Source: Tautonia plasticadhaerens
GTDB taxonomy: Bacteria; Planctomycetota; Planctomycetia; Isosphaerales; Isosphaeraceae
Assembly: GCF_007752535.1 (NCBI RefSeq)
Contig: NZ_CP036426.1
Coordinates: 4,960,001 to 5,024,000 of the forward strand
DNA: 64,000 nucleotides
Direction of reading: 5' to 3'
The notes under the pieces are model-generated. The model saw only the letters and a program-made list of their open reading frames with translations, made no database searches and was not told the origin of the DNA. The position numbers were made by a program, and so were the translations under genes. Positions 9,333-18,969 of this stretch are shown here, one piece after another (position 1 is the first letter of the stretch; every line of letters starts with the position of its first letter).

Positions 9333-10211
9333 TCAGAGTCCCCGGCCGTCCTCGGCGACCGTGGTGGGATCGAGGATCCCGGTGTCGGCCAGCCAGTCCG
9401 CCAGGCGATCGGGCCAGGTCTTGATCGAATTCAAGCGGGAGCGGTTGCCCATGTTGAAGCCGTGACCTCCCCGGGCGAGGACGTGCGCCTCCACCGGGGC
9501 CCGCGCGTCGCGGTACTGCCGGAACAGCGAGTCGATGACCCTGGCGGCCCCCCGGTCGTCGTTGGCGACGAGCAGGAAGGCGGGGGGGGCGTCGGAGGGG
9601 ACGGCCTCCGGCAGGCCGATCGGGCCGGGGTAGACCTGCACGAGGAAGTCGGGCCGGGCGTGGATCCGTTGGATGGGATCGCTCGCAGCCGGATCCGCGC
9701 CGGACGGGCCGAAGGCGACCATCGAGGCCACCTCGCCCCCGGCCGAGAACCCCATGATGCCGACCCGATCGGGGTCGACCCCCCACTCCCCCGCCCGGCT
9801 CCGGACGAGTCGCATGGCGCGGAGCCCATCCTCCCGAGCGTGTTCCTCGATCGCATAGGGCGAGCCTTCTTCGCGGGCGAGCCGGTACTTGAGCACGAAG
9901 GCGGCCACGCCGATCCCGTTGAGGAACTCGGCCGCCTCCACCCCCTCGGCGTCGTAGACCAGCAGGCGGTGGCCGCCGCCGGGGCAGATGACCATTGCGG
10001 CGCCTGTCGCCTCGCCTTCGGGGGGGAGGAAGGCGGTGATCGTCGGATTGTGGACGTTGCGGACCCAGTAGTCCTGGGCCTCTTCCGGTTCGTCCCGACG
10101 CCCCTCGGATCCCGGTGCCCCCTCGGACCAGAGGGGGATGACCACGGGATCCTCCGAGACGGCCACCGTCGACGCGGATAGCAGCAGGAGCGAGAGCATC
10201 GGGGCGGTCAT
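9333..10211 (-). CDS. Alpha/beta hydrolase, acetyl-xylan-esterase-like, exported
   Basis: 292 residues with a signal peptide (MTAPMLSLLLLSASTVAVSE). The oxyanion-hole motif HRLL..CPGGGH-like is at about residues 76-81. The nucleophile elbow is GFSAGG (Ser156), and the probable catalytic His lies in GGHGFNMGN near residue 258. The pattern matches the esterase/lipase group often labelled xylanase-associated or BD-FAE-like in polysaccharide-degrading bacteria. It sits 74 bp upstream of the sulfatase and 24 bp downstream of the DUF1552 gene, suggesting one transcript. The substrate is inferred only from family and context. Confidence 0.87.
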   Translation of the reverse strand: MTAPMLSLLLLSASTVAVSEDPVVIPLWSEGAPGSEGRRDEPEEAQDYWVRNVHNPTITAFLPPEGEATGAAMVICPGGGHRLLVYDAEGVEAAEFLNGIGVAAFVLKYRLAREEGSPYAIEEHAREDGLRAMRLVRSRAGEWGVDPDRVGIMGFSAGGEVASMVAFGPSGADPAASDPIQRIHARPDFLVQVYPGPIGLPEAVPSDAPPAFLLVANDDRGAARVIDSLFRQYRDARAPVEAHVLARGGHGFNMGNRSRLNSIKTWPDRLADWLADTGILDPTTVAEDGRGL

Positions 10212-10235
10212 CGCGGTGGTCCCGTCGTGGTCGGA

Positions 10236-11639
10236 TCAGAGATTGCCGAGGCGGTCGGTCGAGTCGCCGAACCGGGGGAGGTCGGACACGCCCATCCGGT
10301 CGGCCATGCCGAGGAACAGGTTCGACATGGGCTTGGAGCGATGATTGACGTATCGGCCGGCGGTCAGGGTGCCGCCGCCGCCCCCGGCGAGCAGGACGGG
10401 GAGGTTCTCGTGGGTGTGGCGATTGGAGTCGGCGTTGCCGCTGCCGTAGACGATCATCGAGTTGTGCAGCAGGGAATTGCCGTCGGCGTCGGGCGTGTCG
10501 CGGAGGCGGCGGAGGAAGCCGGCGAACTGCTGGATGTACCAGCGGTCGATGTCGGCGAGCTTGTCCATCCACTCCTGCCGGTTCTGGTGATGCGACAGGT
10601 CGTGGTGCCCCTCGGGCACGCCGATGAAGTCGAACGAGCGGTTGCTGCCGTCGTGGGACAGCAGCAGGGAGGCGACCCGGGTCGAGTCGGTCTGGAAGGC
10701 GAGCAGCATCATGTCGAACATGAGCCGGACGTACTCGGCGAAGTCGGGGGGGACGCCCGGCGGGGTTGCGATGCCGGGATCCTCGACCGGGCCGAATTGC
10801 TCGGCCTTCTCGATGCGGCCCTCGATCTCCCGGACGCCGGTGAGGTACTGGTCCAGCTTCGGGCGGTCGTCCGAGCCGAGCCGACGCTGCATCGACCGGG
10901 CCTCGTCCATGACGAAGTCGAGCACCGAACGCTGCTCCTGCCGCCGGCGCTGGAGGTTCGCCCAGCGCTCGCCGGGGGAGCCCTCGCCGAAGAGACGCTC
11001 GAAGGCGAGCCGGGGGTTGGACTCGGGGGCCATCGGCGTCGTCGGCGAGGACCAGGAGATGTTGAACTGGTAGGCGCAGGCATAGCCCGAGTCGCAGGCC
11101 CCCGACCGTCGGCCCGGCTCGCAGGACAGCTCCAGCGAGGGGAACCGCGTCAGGTGGCCGATCCGGCGGGCGATGACCTGATCGATCGAGACGCCGGCCC
11201 GGATGTCGGTGGCGCTCTTGTTCAGGCGGACGCCGGTGAGGAAGGTGCCGTTGCCCCGGGCATGGTCGCCGGCACCGTCAGGGCCGCCGTCGGCGGTGGT
11301 GTGGTCCAGCCCCCCGAGGACCTGGACGAGGTCGCGGACCTCCTCCAGGGGTTCCAGCGTCCGACTGAGCCTCAGGTCCGCCCCGCTCCCCTCGGACTCG
11401 GGCCACCAGGCCTTCGGAATGGCCCCGTTGGGGAAGAAGACGAAGGCCGATCGCAGGGGGGCCCCGGTCGTCGCCGTCGCCAGGCCGTCCCCGGCGGCGG
11501 AGGCCGAGGCGGCCAGCGCCCCGGTGGTCTTCAGCGATGCGAACGCCGGAAGGGCCACGCACGCCCCCAGGCCTCGGAGGAACCCTCGACGGCTGACTCC
11601 GGCGGGATCGGGCCTGGTGCGGTCAGTTCGATCGGACAT
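10236..11639 (-). CDS. DUF1552 domain protein (Tat-exported)
   Basis: 467 residues. A Tat signal at the start (SRRGFLRGLGACVALPAFAS, Arg17-Arg18) is followed by the DUF1552 domain, recognisable from FFPNGAIPKAWWPE, GGLDHTTADGG and YGSGNADSNRHTHENLPVLL. The ATG at 11639 has a strong GGAGGA ribosome-binding site seven to twelve bases upstream, which decides the start over the open frame to 11741. It directly follows the DUF1592 gene (98-bp gap), the classical planctomycete pairing. Function is not established; the fold is predicted to be alkaline-phosphatase-like. Confidence 0.93.
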   Translation of the reverse strand: MSDRTDRTRPDPAGVSRRGFLRGLGACVALPAFASLKTTGALAASASAAGDGLATATTGAPLRSAFVFFPNGAIPKAWWPESEGSGADLRLSRTLEPLEEVRDLVQVLGGLDHTTADGGPDGAGDHARGNGTFLTGVRLNKSATDIRAGVSIDQVIARRIGHLTRFPSLELSCEPGRRSGACDSGYACAYQFNISWSSPTTPMAPESNPRLAFERLFGEGSPGERWANLQRRRQEQRSVLDFVMDEARSMQRRLGSDDRPKLDQYLTGVREIEGRIEKAEQFGPVEDPGIATPPGVPPDFAEYVRLMFDMMLLAFQTDSTRVASLLLSHDGSNRSFDFIGVPEGHHDLSHHQNRQEWMDKLADIDRWYIQQFAGFLRRLRDTPDADGNSLLHNSMIVYGSGNADSNRHTHENLPVLLAGGGGGTLTAGRYVNHRSKPMSNLFLGMADRMGVSDLPRFGDSTDRLGNL

Positions 11640-11737
11640 CGCGTGTCCTCCTTCGCTTCGGTTCGATTCATCGGTTTCGAGGCGGAAGGGCCCGGGTCGG
11701 CCGAAGGCCGGGGCGGCGGCGGAATCCCGGCCGGCGG

Positions 11738-14359
11738 TCACTCCTCCCCGACCCGGTCATCCGGGTCGGCAGGGACCCCGGCGGCGTCGCGATTGGCATG
11801 CCCGGGATCGCGTCGTCGCTGGAAGGGCGCCGAGTCGATGATCGCGGCGATCAGCTCGGTGGCCCGCCCGCCCCGCGCCTCCAGGCGGTCGACGATGGCA
11901 TCCACCGTCCCCTCGTCGGGGTATTCCAGGCCCCGCCCGAGGGCATAGGTGAGCATCTTCTCGGTCAGGCAGCGGTAGAAGTCGAGCCGGCGGTCCTCGG
12001 CGAGGATGCGCTTCAGCTCCTTGACGCCGTCGAACGGCTCGCCGGTGATCAGCACCCCGGAGGCGTCGATCGGGCCGCTGCGCTCCTGCTCCCGGTACAT
12101 GCCCAGCGCGTTGAAGTGCTCCAGGGCCAGGCCGAGCGGGTCCATCCGGTTGTGGCAGGAGTTGCAGAGCGGGTCGCTGCGGTGCAGCTCCATCGCTTCC
12201 CGGAGGGTTGGCGTGCGCCCTTCGATCTCCTTGCCCGCCTCCTCCAGCGAGGGGATGTTCGGCGGCGGGGGTGCCGGCGGGGTGCCGAGGATGTTCTCCA
12301 GGATGAACAACCCTCGCTTCACGGGGGAGGTCCGGTCGGGGTTCGAGGTGACGGTGAGCACCGTGCCCTGCGTCAGCACGCCCCCCCGGGGGCTGTCGGG
12401 CGGGAGGTCCACCTTCCGCATCTCATCCCCTTCGACCCCCTCGATCCCGTACAGGGTGGCCAGCCGATCGTTGAGGAAGGTATAGCCGCTGTCGAGCAGT
12501 TCGATCAGGGGGCGATCCTCCCGGACGATGTGCTCGAACAGCAGCTCCGTCTCGGCCCGCATCGCCCGGCGGAGGGAGCCGTCCAGTTCGTACCGCTCGA
12601 ACCGCTCCCGGGAGCGGAAGAACGCCTCGCGGATCACCTCCAGCTCGGCCTCTTCCTCGTCGGTCAGGTTCTCCGGGTCCTTGCGGCGCAACTCCCGGAA
12701 TCGATCCCGGTTGCGTTCGGCATCAGGGTCGGGGGGGGTGTCCCGGGAGAGGACGGCGTAGGTGTTCACCTGGACCGAGTCGACATCCCGGGCCTGGAGC
12801 CACTGACCGACGAAGTTGCGGATGAACTGCTCGGAGCGGTCGTCGGCCAGCATCCGGGAGAGCTGGGCGTCCAGGTTCTCCCGCAGTTGGCTCCGCTCGG
12901 CCAGGCGGAACAACTCGTCGTCGGGCATGGTCGACCAGAGGAAGTACGACAGTCGGGAGGCCAGCGCGTACTCGTCGATCCTCGGGTACGGCCCCAAGGA
13001 GCCGGGCTCGACCCCCTCCTCCCGGAACAGGAACCGGGGAGAGGCGAGCACCGCCACCATCGCCTGGGCCATCCCGGACTCGAAGGTCCGGTTCTCCTGC
13101 CCCGCGACGAACATGGCGATGTCCGCGAGCCGATCCGCCGTCTCGGCCCCGGCCGGGCGGCGGAAGGCCCGGGTGGCGAATCGATCGAGCAGGTCGCGTG
13201 CGTAGCGGCGGCGACCGGATTCATCCTCGGGCACTTCGCCGGGGAAAAACCGCTCATACCCCTCGGGCCGGACCAGATGCTCCTCGCCCATCGGCCCCCG
13301 GACGGTGAGGGCGTCGACCCGCATGGTGAGCGACCGGACCTGCTCCTCGTCCGGCGTCAGGGGCTCCAGCCTGACGGCAAGGTCGTGGTCGCCGGCCTGC
13401 CAGTCGAGGTCGAACTCGAAGCGGAAGGATTCGCCGCTCTCCTGGCTGAATTCCCTGCTCAGCAACTTCTCCCCGTCGACCTCGAAGGTGATGAGGCAGA
13501 GGTTCGAGTCGAACTTCCCCTCGACATACTGCTCGTGGGCCGAAAGGCTGAGGATCAGCTGATAGTCCCCCTCGTATTCCGCCTCGGCGATGGTCGAAAC
13601 CCGGGCCGGCTCGTAGTAGGACAGGGTGCGAGAACGGTCGCGCCGCCTCCTCGTCTCTTCGTCCTCTTCGTCGCCCTCGTCGCGGAATCGGGAGCCGGGG
13701 ATCGTCCGCTCGGGGACGACGCCGGAGGTGGTCGGCACCACCCGGGAGACGATTTCCTGGGCCGCGGCGATGTACTTCTCCATCAGCAGCGGGGAGATCG
13801 TCAGCACGTCGCCGATGGTGTCGAAGCCGTGGCCGGTGTCGTCGGGGGGGAATTCGGCAGTAGTGTCGAAGTCGACGCCCATCAGATCCCGGATCGTGTT
13901 GCGGTACTCGACCCGGTTCAGGCGGCGGACGGTCACCCGGCCCGGGTCGGGCCGGTCGGGGTCGAGCCCGAGGGCGCCGGCCTTGATCCAGTCCTGGAGC
14001 TGCTCCCGCTCCTCGGGGGTCGGCGCCGGCTCGTCGGCCGGGGGCATGATGCCGGCCCGGACGTTCTTGAGCACGGCGAGCCAGGCCTCCCGGTCCTGGT
14101 CGGCATCGGCGCCGTCTGAAAAGGCGAGCGCCTCTAGGTCGACGCCCCCCTTCGTGATCCCCAACCCGTGGCAGGTGAAGCAGTTGTCTTCGAGGATCGG
14201 CAGGATCCGTTCCTCGAACAGGGCTCGGTCGTCCTCCGCGAGCGTGACGCGGCCGGGGGTCGACGACGCCAGCAGGAGCAGGAGGCCCCAGGCGAGGGGC
14301 GATCGGGCCCGAGACGGGCCGACGACCCGCCGCGTGGAGAGGGCGTGAATCGCTCGCAT
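11738..14359 (-). CDS. DUF1592-family multidomain cytochrome-like protein
   Basis: About 873 residues with the usual planctomycete order: signal peptide or anchor (ARSPLAWGLLLLLASS), an N-terminal cytochrome-like segment with C60-F-T-C63-H64, then DUF1587, DUF1595, DUF1592, DUF1588 and DUF1585 regions. The last contains LCNSCHNRMDPLGLALEHF. An acidic insert (EGDEEDEE-like) lies near residue 235. It forms the standard pair with the downstream DUF1552 gene. The role is unproven; the haem-type motifs suggest periplasmic redox chemistry. The start could instead be the ATG at 14386, nine codons upstream, since neither site has a clear Shine-Dalgarno sequence. Confidence 0.9.
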   Translation of the reverse strand: MRAIHALSTRRVVGPSRARSPLAWGLLLLLASSTPGRVTLAEDDRALFEERILPILEDNCFTCHGLGITKGGVDLEALAFSDGADADQDREAWLAVLKNVRAGIMPPADEPAPTPEEREQLQDWIKAGALGLDPDRPDPGRVTVRRLNRVEYRNTIRDLMGVDFDTTAEFPPDDTGHGFDTIGDVLTISPLLMEKYIAAAQEIVSRVVPTTSGVVPERTIPGSRFRDEGDEEDEETRRRRDRSRTLSYYEPARVSTIAEAEYEGDYQLILSLSAHEQYVEGKFDSNLCLITFEVDGEKLLSREFSQESGESFRFEFDLDWQAGDHDLAVRLEPLTPDEEQVRSLTMRVDALTVRGPMGEEHLVRPEGYERFFPGEVPEDESGRRRYARDLLDRFATRAFRRPAGAETADRLADIAMFVAGQENRTFESGMAQAMVAVLASPRFLFREEGVEPGSLGPYPRIDEYALASRLSYFLWSTMPDDELFRLAERSQLRENLDAQLSRMLADDRSEQFIRNFVGQWLQARDVDSVQVNTYAVLSRDTPPDPDAERNRDRFRELRRKDPENLTDEEEAELEVIREAFFRSRERFERYELDGSLRRAMRAETELLFEHIVREDRPLIELLDSGYTFLNDRLATLYGIEGVEGDEMRKVDLPPDSPRGGVLTQGTVLTVTSNPDRTSPVKRGLFILENILGTPPAPPPPNIPSLEEAGKEIEGRTPTLREAMELHRSDPLCNSCHNRMDPLGLALEHFNALGMYREQERSGPIDASGVLITGEPFDGVKELKRILAEDRRLDFYRCLTEKMLTYALGRGLEYPDEGTVDAIVDRLEARGGRATELIAAIIDSAPFQRRRDPGHANRDAAGVPADPDDRVGEE

Positions 14360-14632
14360 CGGATCTCGTGGTGGGCTCTGTGGCATGGGATCGCAGCGTC
14401 GAATCGGGTCGCCATCGGCACCCGGCCAGGGTACCTGATTGAGCGACGTTAAACATCCCCCGGCCGAAAAAAGATCGAACCAGCCGGGGGGGGTCGGCAC
14501 GAGGCGGGGTTATGGGGGAGAATCGGCTCCTCCCCACAGTGTTGAGCGGCAGGCGGGCGTTGCCTGCGCCCACTTTCCCCGGGGACATGTTCGAGTTCGC
14601 GGTCGATCGCGGGGGGACTTCGAGGGCGGTGC

Positions 14633-14941
14633 CTACCCCGAAACGCGGAGATGCTGGATTTGATGGCGACGGAGCCATTCGAGCAGGGCTTCCTGCTCCT
14701 CGCTCAGTTCGACCTCGGTGAAGTTCTCGGAGTCGAGCGGGGAGACGAGCAGGATGACGCCCTCCTCCAGGGCGCGATCGACCTCCTCCCGGGCGATCCA
14801 GAATTCATCGGGCCCAAGGGGGGGGACGCCGGGGGCGTCGGAGGCGCTCCGGAAATAGACGAGCTGCGAGCGGAGCCGTTCGGTGATCGGCCTCGGGGGG
14901 ACCTCGGGGCGGTCGACCGGATGGAGGCGGGGCTGGGCCAT
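14633..14941 (-). CDS. Small hypothetical protein
   Basis: 102 residues, unrecognised. The protein is acidic in its second half (REEVDRALEEGV, SPLDSENFTEVELSEEQEAL) and ends WLRRHQIQHLRV. There is no signal peptide or membrane segment. Its codon use matches the neighbours and it has clear stop and start codons with no overlap, so I regard it as real. It could be a small planctomycete-conserved regulator or structural protein, but no motif tells which. Confidence 0.6.
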   Translation of the reverse strand: MAQPRLHPVDRPEVPPRPITERLRSQLVYFRSASDAPGVPPLGPDEFWIAREEVDRALEEGVILLVSPLDSENFTEVELSEEQEALLEWLRRHQIQHLRVSG

Positions 14942-15217
14942 CGCTGGGGGGGACCTCGAAGGTGTTCGAGCCGCCGGGGGGGGGGCGAGGCATCGGACCG
15001 ACGTCCTCCCGGGAGATCCCCATCCTATCGGCCCGCCCCCTACCCTGCCATCTCCCCGAAACGACGGGGACGCCCGGGTTCCGTCAGGGATCAGGCCCCG
15101 AAACCGACGGAGGAGCGTGATGGAGGGGGGAAGTGAAACGCCCGAGGCGTCCGCGTCCGTCCGACCGATCCGCCATGACCTCGGATTCCCGGAAGCCCTC
15201 GAAGGCCGGACCTCGGC

Positions 15218-16474
15218 TCAACCCTCCGGGACCATCAGGCGGATCAGCAGGATGACGCCGAGGATGAGGATCGCCCAGACACTCATGGTCACCAGGGCGA
15301 TCCGGACCGGGGTCGAGATCCGGGGCGATCGGCGCCGGGACGGCGGAGGAGCGGGTCGCGGAGGGGGATCGGCCTCGGTGGCGGGGAGGTCGCCCGCGGC
15401 GGCGTCGGGGGGGCTCGCGTCGGCGTCGCCGGAGGCGAGCCAGCGGCGGAGGGACGAGGCGAGGTCGCCGATGGTGGGGAAGCGGTCCTCGGGACGTCGA
15501 CCGAGGGCCCGGAGGCAGATCGATTCGAGGGCGGGAGGGAGGTCGGGGCGGAACTGCCGGGGTGAGGGAGGGGCCTCCTCCAGCTTCCGGTAGATGACCA
15601 CGTGGGAGGGGCCCTGGAACGGCCTGCGGCCGCAGAGCAGCTCGAACAGGACGACCCCGAGGCTGTACTGGTCGCTCGCCGGGGGGACGTCCCCGGAGAT
15701 CCCGGCCGCGACCTCCGGGGCCATGTAACCGGGGGTGCCCATGATGGTGCCGACCTCGGTGATCGTCGCGTTGCTGGACCCCCGGTGCTGGGCCAGGCCG
15801 AAGTCGGCGAGCAGGGCCTCCCCCGAGGCGTCGATCAGCACGTTCGTGGGCTTCACGTCGCGGTGAATGATCCCGAGCTCGTGGGCGTGGTCCAGCGCCT
15901 CGGCCAAGTCCGAGACGATCTCGGCGGCCCTGCTCGCCGGCAACGGCCCGCCGGGGAGCAGGTCGGCCAGCGTGGAGCCGGGGACGTACGCCGACGCGAT
16001 GTAGTGCCGCCCCTCGTCGTCCACCCCGGCGTCGAAGACCGGGACGATGTGGCCGTGCCTGAGCCGTCCCGCCGCCCTCGCCTCGCGGAGGAACCGCTCG
16101 ACGGCCGAGGGAGACTCCAGCACGCCCGGGTGCGGCACCTTCAGGGCGACGTCCCGATCGAGCTGGGGATCGTACGCGCAGTAGACCGCGCCGAACGCCC
16201 CGGAGCCGATCTCACGCTTGACCCGGTATCGGCCGACGTGCAATGGCGCCGCCGACCCGGCTCGGACGCGATGCCCTTCCCCCTCGACGAAGGTGGTCAG
16301 CTCCAGGGTCCCGGCGGAGCCGACCCGCCCGGCCTCGGGGATCTCCACCGTCGCGCCGGAGAACGTCGTCCGCTCGCCGCAGATCGGGCAGCGCACGGGC
16401 TGCCCTGTGAGGGATTCGTCGAAGCGGTTCGACCGCCCGCACGACGGGTTCGGGCATCGGACGGTCACGGGCAT
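15218..16474 (-). CDS. Serine/threonine protein kinase with zinc ribbon and C-terminal TM
   Basis: 418 residues. An N-terminal zinc ribbon (C7, C12, C29, C32) is followed by a Hanks-type kinase domain at about residues 82-345. It has the glycine loop GSGAFGAVY, Lys112 in VALKVPH, H204-R205-D206 in HRDVKPTN, DFG at 224-226 and GTPGYMAPE, so all catalytic residues are present. A Pro-rich linker leads to one C-terminal transmembrane helix (about 393-416) with only a few residues beyond, so the kinase faces the cytoplasm. It is a typical planctomycete signalling kinase. No target can be named. Confidence 0.95.
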   Translation of the reverse strand: MPVTVRCPNPSCGRSNRFDESLTGQPVRCPICGERTTFSGATVEIPEAGRVGSAGTLELTTFVEGEGHRVRAGSAAPLHVGRYRVKREIGSGAFGAVYCAYDPQLDRDVALKVPHPGVLESPSAVERFLREARAAGRLRHGHIVPVFDAGVDDEGRHYIASAYVPGSTLADLLPGGPLPASRAAEIVSDLAEALDHAHELGIIHRDVKPTNVLIDASGEALLADFGLAQHRGSSNATITEVGTIMGTPGYMAPEVAAGISGDVPPASDQYSLGVVLFELLCGRRPFQGPSHVVIYRKLEEAPPSPRQFRPDLPPALESICLRALGRRPEDRFPTIGDLASSLRRWLASGDADASPPDAAAGDLPATEADPPPRPAPPPSRRRSPRISTPVRIALVTMSVWAILILGVILLIRLMVPEG

Positions 16475-16630
16475 GGGCGGGCCTTGGGGCGGATCGGATC
16501 GGGACGTTCGGCGAGCGGGGCGGGTCGAGCGGCCTCCCCGCTCGCGAGGGCCGGCGACCGGCCCTGAGCCACCTATCGTATGCCGGGGACCGACCCCGTG
16601 GCCACCGGCCGTCGGGGAGACTCGAACCCC

Positions 16631-18286
16631 CTATGACCTGGGGTGGAACATGTTCCAGAGCAGCCAGGCCCCCATCACGACGGCGATCGAGTATCCGGCG
16701 ATCCCCAGCCCCGTCCAGCCGACCCCGGCGGCGATGATCAGCGAGGAGCCGACGATCAGACCGGCGATGACGATGCCGGCGGCCAGCGAGTTCCCCGTCC
16801 GGGTCAGCTCGCCGACGAGCTGCTCGAACCGGTTCAGGTCGAACGTCACGCGCAGTTCGCCCCTGCGGATCGATTCGAGCGACTGGCCGAGGACCTCGGG
16901 CAGCAGCGTCGCCACCCGCTGCACGTCCTCGGCGGTCCGGCCGGCGGCGGCGAGCAGCCTCCAGGGGCTGTATCGCCTCCGGGTCAGCTCGGCGACATAG
17001 GGCCGGGCGTGCGAGGCGATGTCGAAATGCGGGTCGAGGTACCGACCGACGCTCTCGATCGTCACCAGCGCCCGGATCAGGAGCATCAAGTCCGGGGGGA
17101 GCCTGAGGCTGTGCGAGCGGATCAGGGCCACCAGCTCGCCGAGGAGCTTTGAGAGGTCGATCGAGTCGAGCGTCAGCTCGGAATAGGTCAGGACCATCTC
17201 GCCGATGTCGCGCCGGAGGCCGCGATAGTCGACCCCCTCCCCGCTGATCTCCAACTCGTCGAGCGCCCGCATGACGCGGTCGGTGTCCTGGGCCATCAGG
17301 CCGAGCAGCAGGTCGGCGATCCGCTCCCGGCTGGGCAGGTCGAGCTGGCCGAAGAGGCCGTAATCAAGCTGGGCGACCACGCCGTCGGCCATCACCCGGA
17401 TGTTCCCCGCGTGCGGGTCGGCGTGGAAGAGTCCATAGGTGAAGATCTGCTTGGCCAGCAGGGTGCCCCCCCGGGAGGCGACCTCCCTCGGGTCCAGCCC
17501 CAGGGCGCGGATGCCGTCGAGGTCGTCGACGCCGACGCCGTCGATCCGCTCCATCGTCAGCACGCGGCCGGTCGACAGCGAGTCGATCGCCTCGGGGACG
17601 CGGACGAACGGCATGCCCGCCTGCTGGAGCCGACACCGCTGCATGGTCCGGCGCTCGGCGTTGAGGTCCAGCTCCCGCTTGAGGTTCCGCTCGAACTCCT
17701 TCGCCAGCGCCACGGGCCGGGCTGCGGCCAGCCAGGGGATCCGCCGCTCGGCCAGGTGGGCGAGGTTCTTCAAGATATCCAGGTCCGCCTGCACGACCTT
17801 CTCGATCCCCGGCCGACGGACCTTCAGGACGACCTGGCGGCCGTCGGGCAGGGTGGCGGCGTGGACCTGGGAGATGGAGGCCGAGGCCAGCGGCGTCGGG
17901 TCGATCACCCCGAACAGCTCGCCGGGGTGGGCGAAGTCGGCCCGGAGGATCGCCTCGGCCTCCTCGAACGGGAAGGGGCGGACCTCGTCCCGCAGCAGGC
18001 TCAGCTCCTGGATGTAAGGGTCCGGCAGCAGGTCGGGGCGGCCGCTGAGCAGCTGGCCGAGCTTGACGAAGGTCGGCCCGAGGTCCTCCAGGACCATGCG
18101 GAGCCGCTGGGCTCGGTCGCTGGGCGGGACGTTCTCCTCCCCCAGCGCCAGGTTCTCCAGCGGCCGGACGATGCCCTCCAGGTGCATCGCCGAGACGATG
18201 TCCTGGTAGCCGTACTTCATCAGCGTGGCGAGGATCTGCCGGTATCGCGGCAGGTCCCTCAAGTGGACGACGGTTTCTCGGAGCAC
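16631..18286 (-). CDS. ABC1/AarF/UbiB family atypical kinase
   Basis: 551 residues of the UbiB/ADCK family, ATPases tied to isoprenoid-quinone biosynthesis or handling. The family motif LGPTFVKLGQLLSGRPDLLP lies near residues 69-88, followed by VHAATLPDGRQVVLKVRRPG (nucleotide-binding Lys), HADPHAGNIRVM and LDYGLFGQL (metal-binding Asp). Two C-terminal hydrophobic segments (AAGIVIAGLIVGSSLIIAAG and AGYSIAVVMGAWLLW) anchor it in the membrane. The gene follows the kinase on the same strand, with 156 bp between them. No quinone-pathway gene is nearby, so the ubiB symbol is only provisional. Confidence 0.92.
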   Translation of the reverse strand: MLRETVVHLRDLPRYRQILATLMKYGYQDIVSAMHLEGIVRPLENLALGEENVPPSDRAQRLRMVLEDLGPTFVKLGQLLSGRPDLLPDPYIQELSLLRDEVRPFPFEEAEAILRADFAHPGELFGVIDPTPLASASISQVHAATLPDGRQVVLKVRRPGIEKVVQADLDILKNLAHLAERRIPWLAAARPVALAKEFERNLKRELDLNAERRTMQRCRLQQAGMPFVRVPEAIDSLSTGRVLTMERIDGVGVDDLDGIRALGLDPREVASRGGTLLAKQIFTYGLFHADPHAGNIRVMADGVVAQLDYGLFGQLDLPSRERIADLLLGLMAQDTDRVMRALDELEISGEGVDYRGLRRDIGEMVLTYSELTLDSIDLSKLLGELVALIRSHSLRLPPDLMLLIRALVTIESVGRYLDPHFDIASHARPYVAELTRRRYSPWRLLAAAGRTAEDVQRVATLLPEVLGQSLESIRRGELRVTFDLNRFEQLVGELTRTGNSLAAGIVIAGLIVGSSLIIAAGVGWTGLGIAGYSIAVVMGAWLLWNMFHPRS

Positions 18287-18518
18287 CGGGCGTCGGGCCT
18301 TTCGATCGGGCTCGGGTCGGCCGACGGGCCCCGGCCCGTCCGTCCCCCGCCAGCCTACTCGAAGCCCGCCCGGCGCCTCAAGCGACGACGGGCCACGCCC
18401 CCCGGGCCGAGGGCGGGGTTGTGGGGTACCCGAGATCCGGGGTAAACTGGTTGTTGCATGAGGTTCCGCAGCAAACTGCCGTCGGAACGACCCCGGCCCG
18501 AAACCCTGGGATGACCTA

Positions 18519-18848
18519 ATGCCCGTCGATCAATCCGTCGAATCGCCCGTCCGGGTCATCAGCGACGCCGATGACCTGGCCGAGGCTCGGCTGGAAGCCG
18601 CCGGCTTCATCTTCCACGGTACGGTCCCCGAGCCCGAGGCCCCCCGAAAGGCCGTCCGAGCGACCACCAACATCCTCCACTTCGCCCGCTGCCCCAAGAT
18701 CGACCGGGGCCAGAACGATCCCGATTTGCTCTGGTTCCGCACCATCCGCGTCGCCAAGCGACACCTCGACGAAGTCGTCGGGGGCGGGCGATGGAAGTGG
18801 TGCAAGCACTGCCAGCAGGAAGTCACCCAGCGCCTGCTCAACGAGTGA
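18519..18848 (+). CDS. Small hypothetical protein with Cys motif
   Basis: 109 residues, unrecognised. C58 (FARCPK) and C95-x-x-C98 (WCKHC) could form an incomplete zinc site. There is no signal peptide or membrane helix. It starts at ATG 18519 after GGATGACCTA, a poor ribosome-binding context. Codon use is like the neighbours, and two hairpins follow it, supporting a real single-gene unit. The TTG-rich stretch near 18451-18456 upstream could be part of its promoter, but I see no convincing -10/-35 pair. Confidence 0.6.
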   Translation: MPVDQSVESPVRVISDADDLAEARLEAAGFIFHGTVPEPEAPRKAVRATTNILHFARCPKIDRGQNDPDLLWFRTIRVAKRHLDEVVGGGRWKWCKHCQQEVTQRLLNE

Positions 18849-18872
18849 CGCTGCCCCCGGCCTGCTCCCGCG

Positions 18873-18900
18873 AGGTGGGTCCGCGAGTCGAGACCCACCT
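18873..18900. terminator. Candidate terminator hairpin 1 between convergent genes
   Basis: Perfect nine-base arms AGGTGGGTC (18873-18881) and GACCCACCT (18892-18900) enclose a ten-base loop. The hairpin sits between the convergent 109-aa gene (+) and the beta-helix gene (-). Confidence 0.55.
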
Positions 18901-18927
18901 TCGGGACACGGGAGGCCGGGCACGATG

Positions 18928-18957
18928 CGGGTGGGCCGCCCTCCCCGGGCCCACCCG
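18928..18957. terminator. Candidate terminator hairpin 2 between convergent genes
   Basis: Perfect ten-base arms CGGGTGGGCC (18928-18937) and GGCCCACCCG (18948-18957). Placed just before the stop of the minus-strand beta-helix gene, it probably ends that transcript. Confidence 0.55.
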
Positions 18958-18969
18958 ACGGGGCGTCGA

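Noticed and set aside
11798-14119. 773-codon plus-strand frame opposite the DUF1592 gene
   Set aside because: Antisense shadow; the minus-strand protein has all expected domains.
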